The notes under the pieces were generated by a model. It saw only the letters and a list, made by a program, of their open reading frames with translations. It was not told the origin of the DNA and ran no database searches. Positions 5,640 through 5,652 of a stretch of 5,652 nucleotides of DNA are shown one piece after another (the first letter of the stretch is position 1; every line of letters starts with the position of its first letter). A program made the position numbers and the translations under genes. Origin of the DNA: DATAYF01 sp036272735 (GTDB taxonomy: Bacteria > Chloroflexota > Ktedonobacteria > Ktedonobacterales > Ktedonobacteraceae); NCBI GenBank assembly GCA_036272735.1, contig DATAYF010000028.1, forward strand, positions 1 through 5,652, read 5' to 3'.

Positions 5640-5652
5640 GAACCCCCCGCAT

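Larger units (their letters stand above)
3729..5652 (+). mobile_element. IS605/IS1341-type tnpB element, right end beyond window
   Basis: The unit consists of a hairpin-forming left region, a compact promoter, a long tnpB and a structured 3' end. It is visibly more GC-rich than the genes to its left, as expected for an acquired element. No TnpA (Y1 transposase) or serine recombinase gene is in view, so it is an orphan IS1341-like element unless one follows the window. The left boundary is uncertain. I place it at TTAC (3729-3732) because a large inverted repeat starts two bases later and TTAC is the known target of the related IS608; this is analogy only. The right boundary is outside the window. 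Confidence 0.5.
5480..5652 (+). ncRNA. Candidate omega RNA (reRNA) scaffold, 3' end beyond window
   Basis: In TnpB systems the guide RNA arises from the 3' end of tnpB and the element's right end, with the guide taken from flanking DNA. Here the last 160 bases of the gene hold perfect stem-loops: GGGGCAG/CTGCCCC with a 3-base loop (5495-5511), CCACCG/CGGTGG with loop CTT (5589-5603), and directly abutting it AGGCG/CGCCT with loop CAAT (5604-5617). GCGGGG (5622-5627) can pair with CCCCGC (5645-5650). The closing bases AACCCCCCGCAT look like the left arm of the C-rich terminal hairpin I recall at many tnpB right ends. The 5' limit is a guess, and the guide is not in the window. Confidence 0.5.

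Noticed and set aside
1..5652. CRISPR array, tRNA, rRNA
   Set aside because: No regularly spaced repeats, cloverleaf or rRNA-like segments were seen on either strand.

Overview
The window holds three complete genes, one nearly complete gene cut by the left edge, and the right end of a transposon-type element that runs past the right edge. The style of the proteins points to a GC-moderate, soil-type bacterium with many soluble signalling kinases and many IS605/IS1341-type elements. My best guess is a member of Ktedonobacteria (Chloroflexota). This rests on general resemblance, because there is no rRNA or marker gene to confirm it.

Layout: (1) 1-1829, minus strand: a soluble PAS-GAF-HisKA-HATPase sensor histidine kinase, missing only its last few residues. 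(2) 1830-1984: an AT-rich divergent intergenic region with a good minus-strand promoter for the kinase and a Shine-Dalgarno site for the next gene. (3) 1985-3064, plus strand: a zinc-dependent medium-chain dehydrogenase of the sorbitol/threonine dehydrogenase type. (4) 3039-3620, minus strand: a TetR-family repressor convergent with the dehydrogenase and overlapping its 3' end by 26 bp. (5) 3621-3869: the repressor's promoter, then a large nested inverted repeat and a compact promoter that belong to the next element. (6) 3870-5639, plus strand: a long TnpB-like protein (IS605 OrfB / IS1341 type) with an intact RuvC triad and zinc ribbon. (7) About 5480 to the window end: closely packed perfect stem-loops overlapping the 3' end of tnpB. 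They look like the scaffold of an omega RNA (reRNA) whose terminal hairpin and guide lie just beyond the window.

How the parts may work together: the kinase and dehydrogenase are divergently transcribed, and the repressor and dehydrogenase converge. The repressor could plausibly control its own gene and the dehydrogenase, but no shared operator is visible. The TnpB module is a separate mobile unit, visibly more GC-rich than its neighbours, with no TnpA transposase in view. It is the most interesting part of the window: a probable RNA-guided nuclease with its guide-RNA scaffold encoded inside its own 3' coding sequence, an unusual long proline-rich and basic linker, and a probably leaderless transcript.
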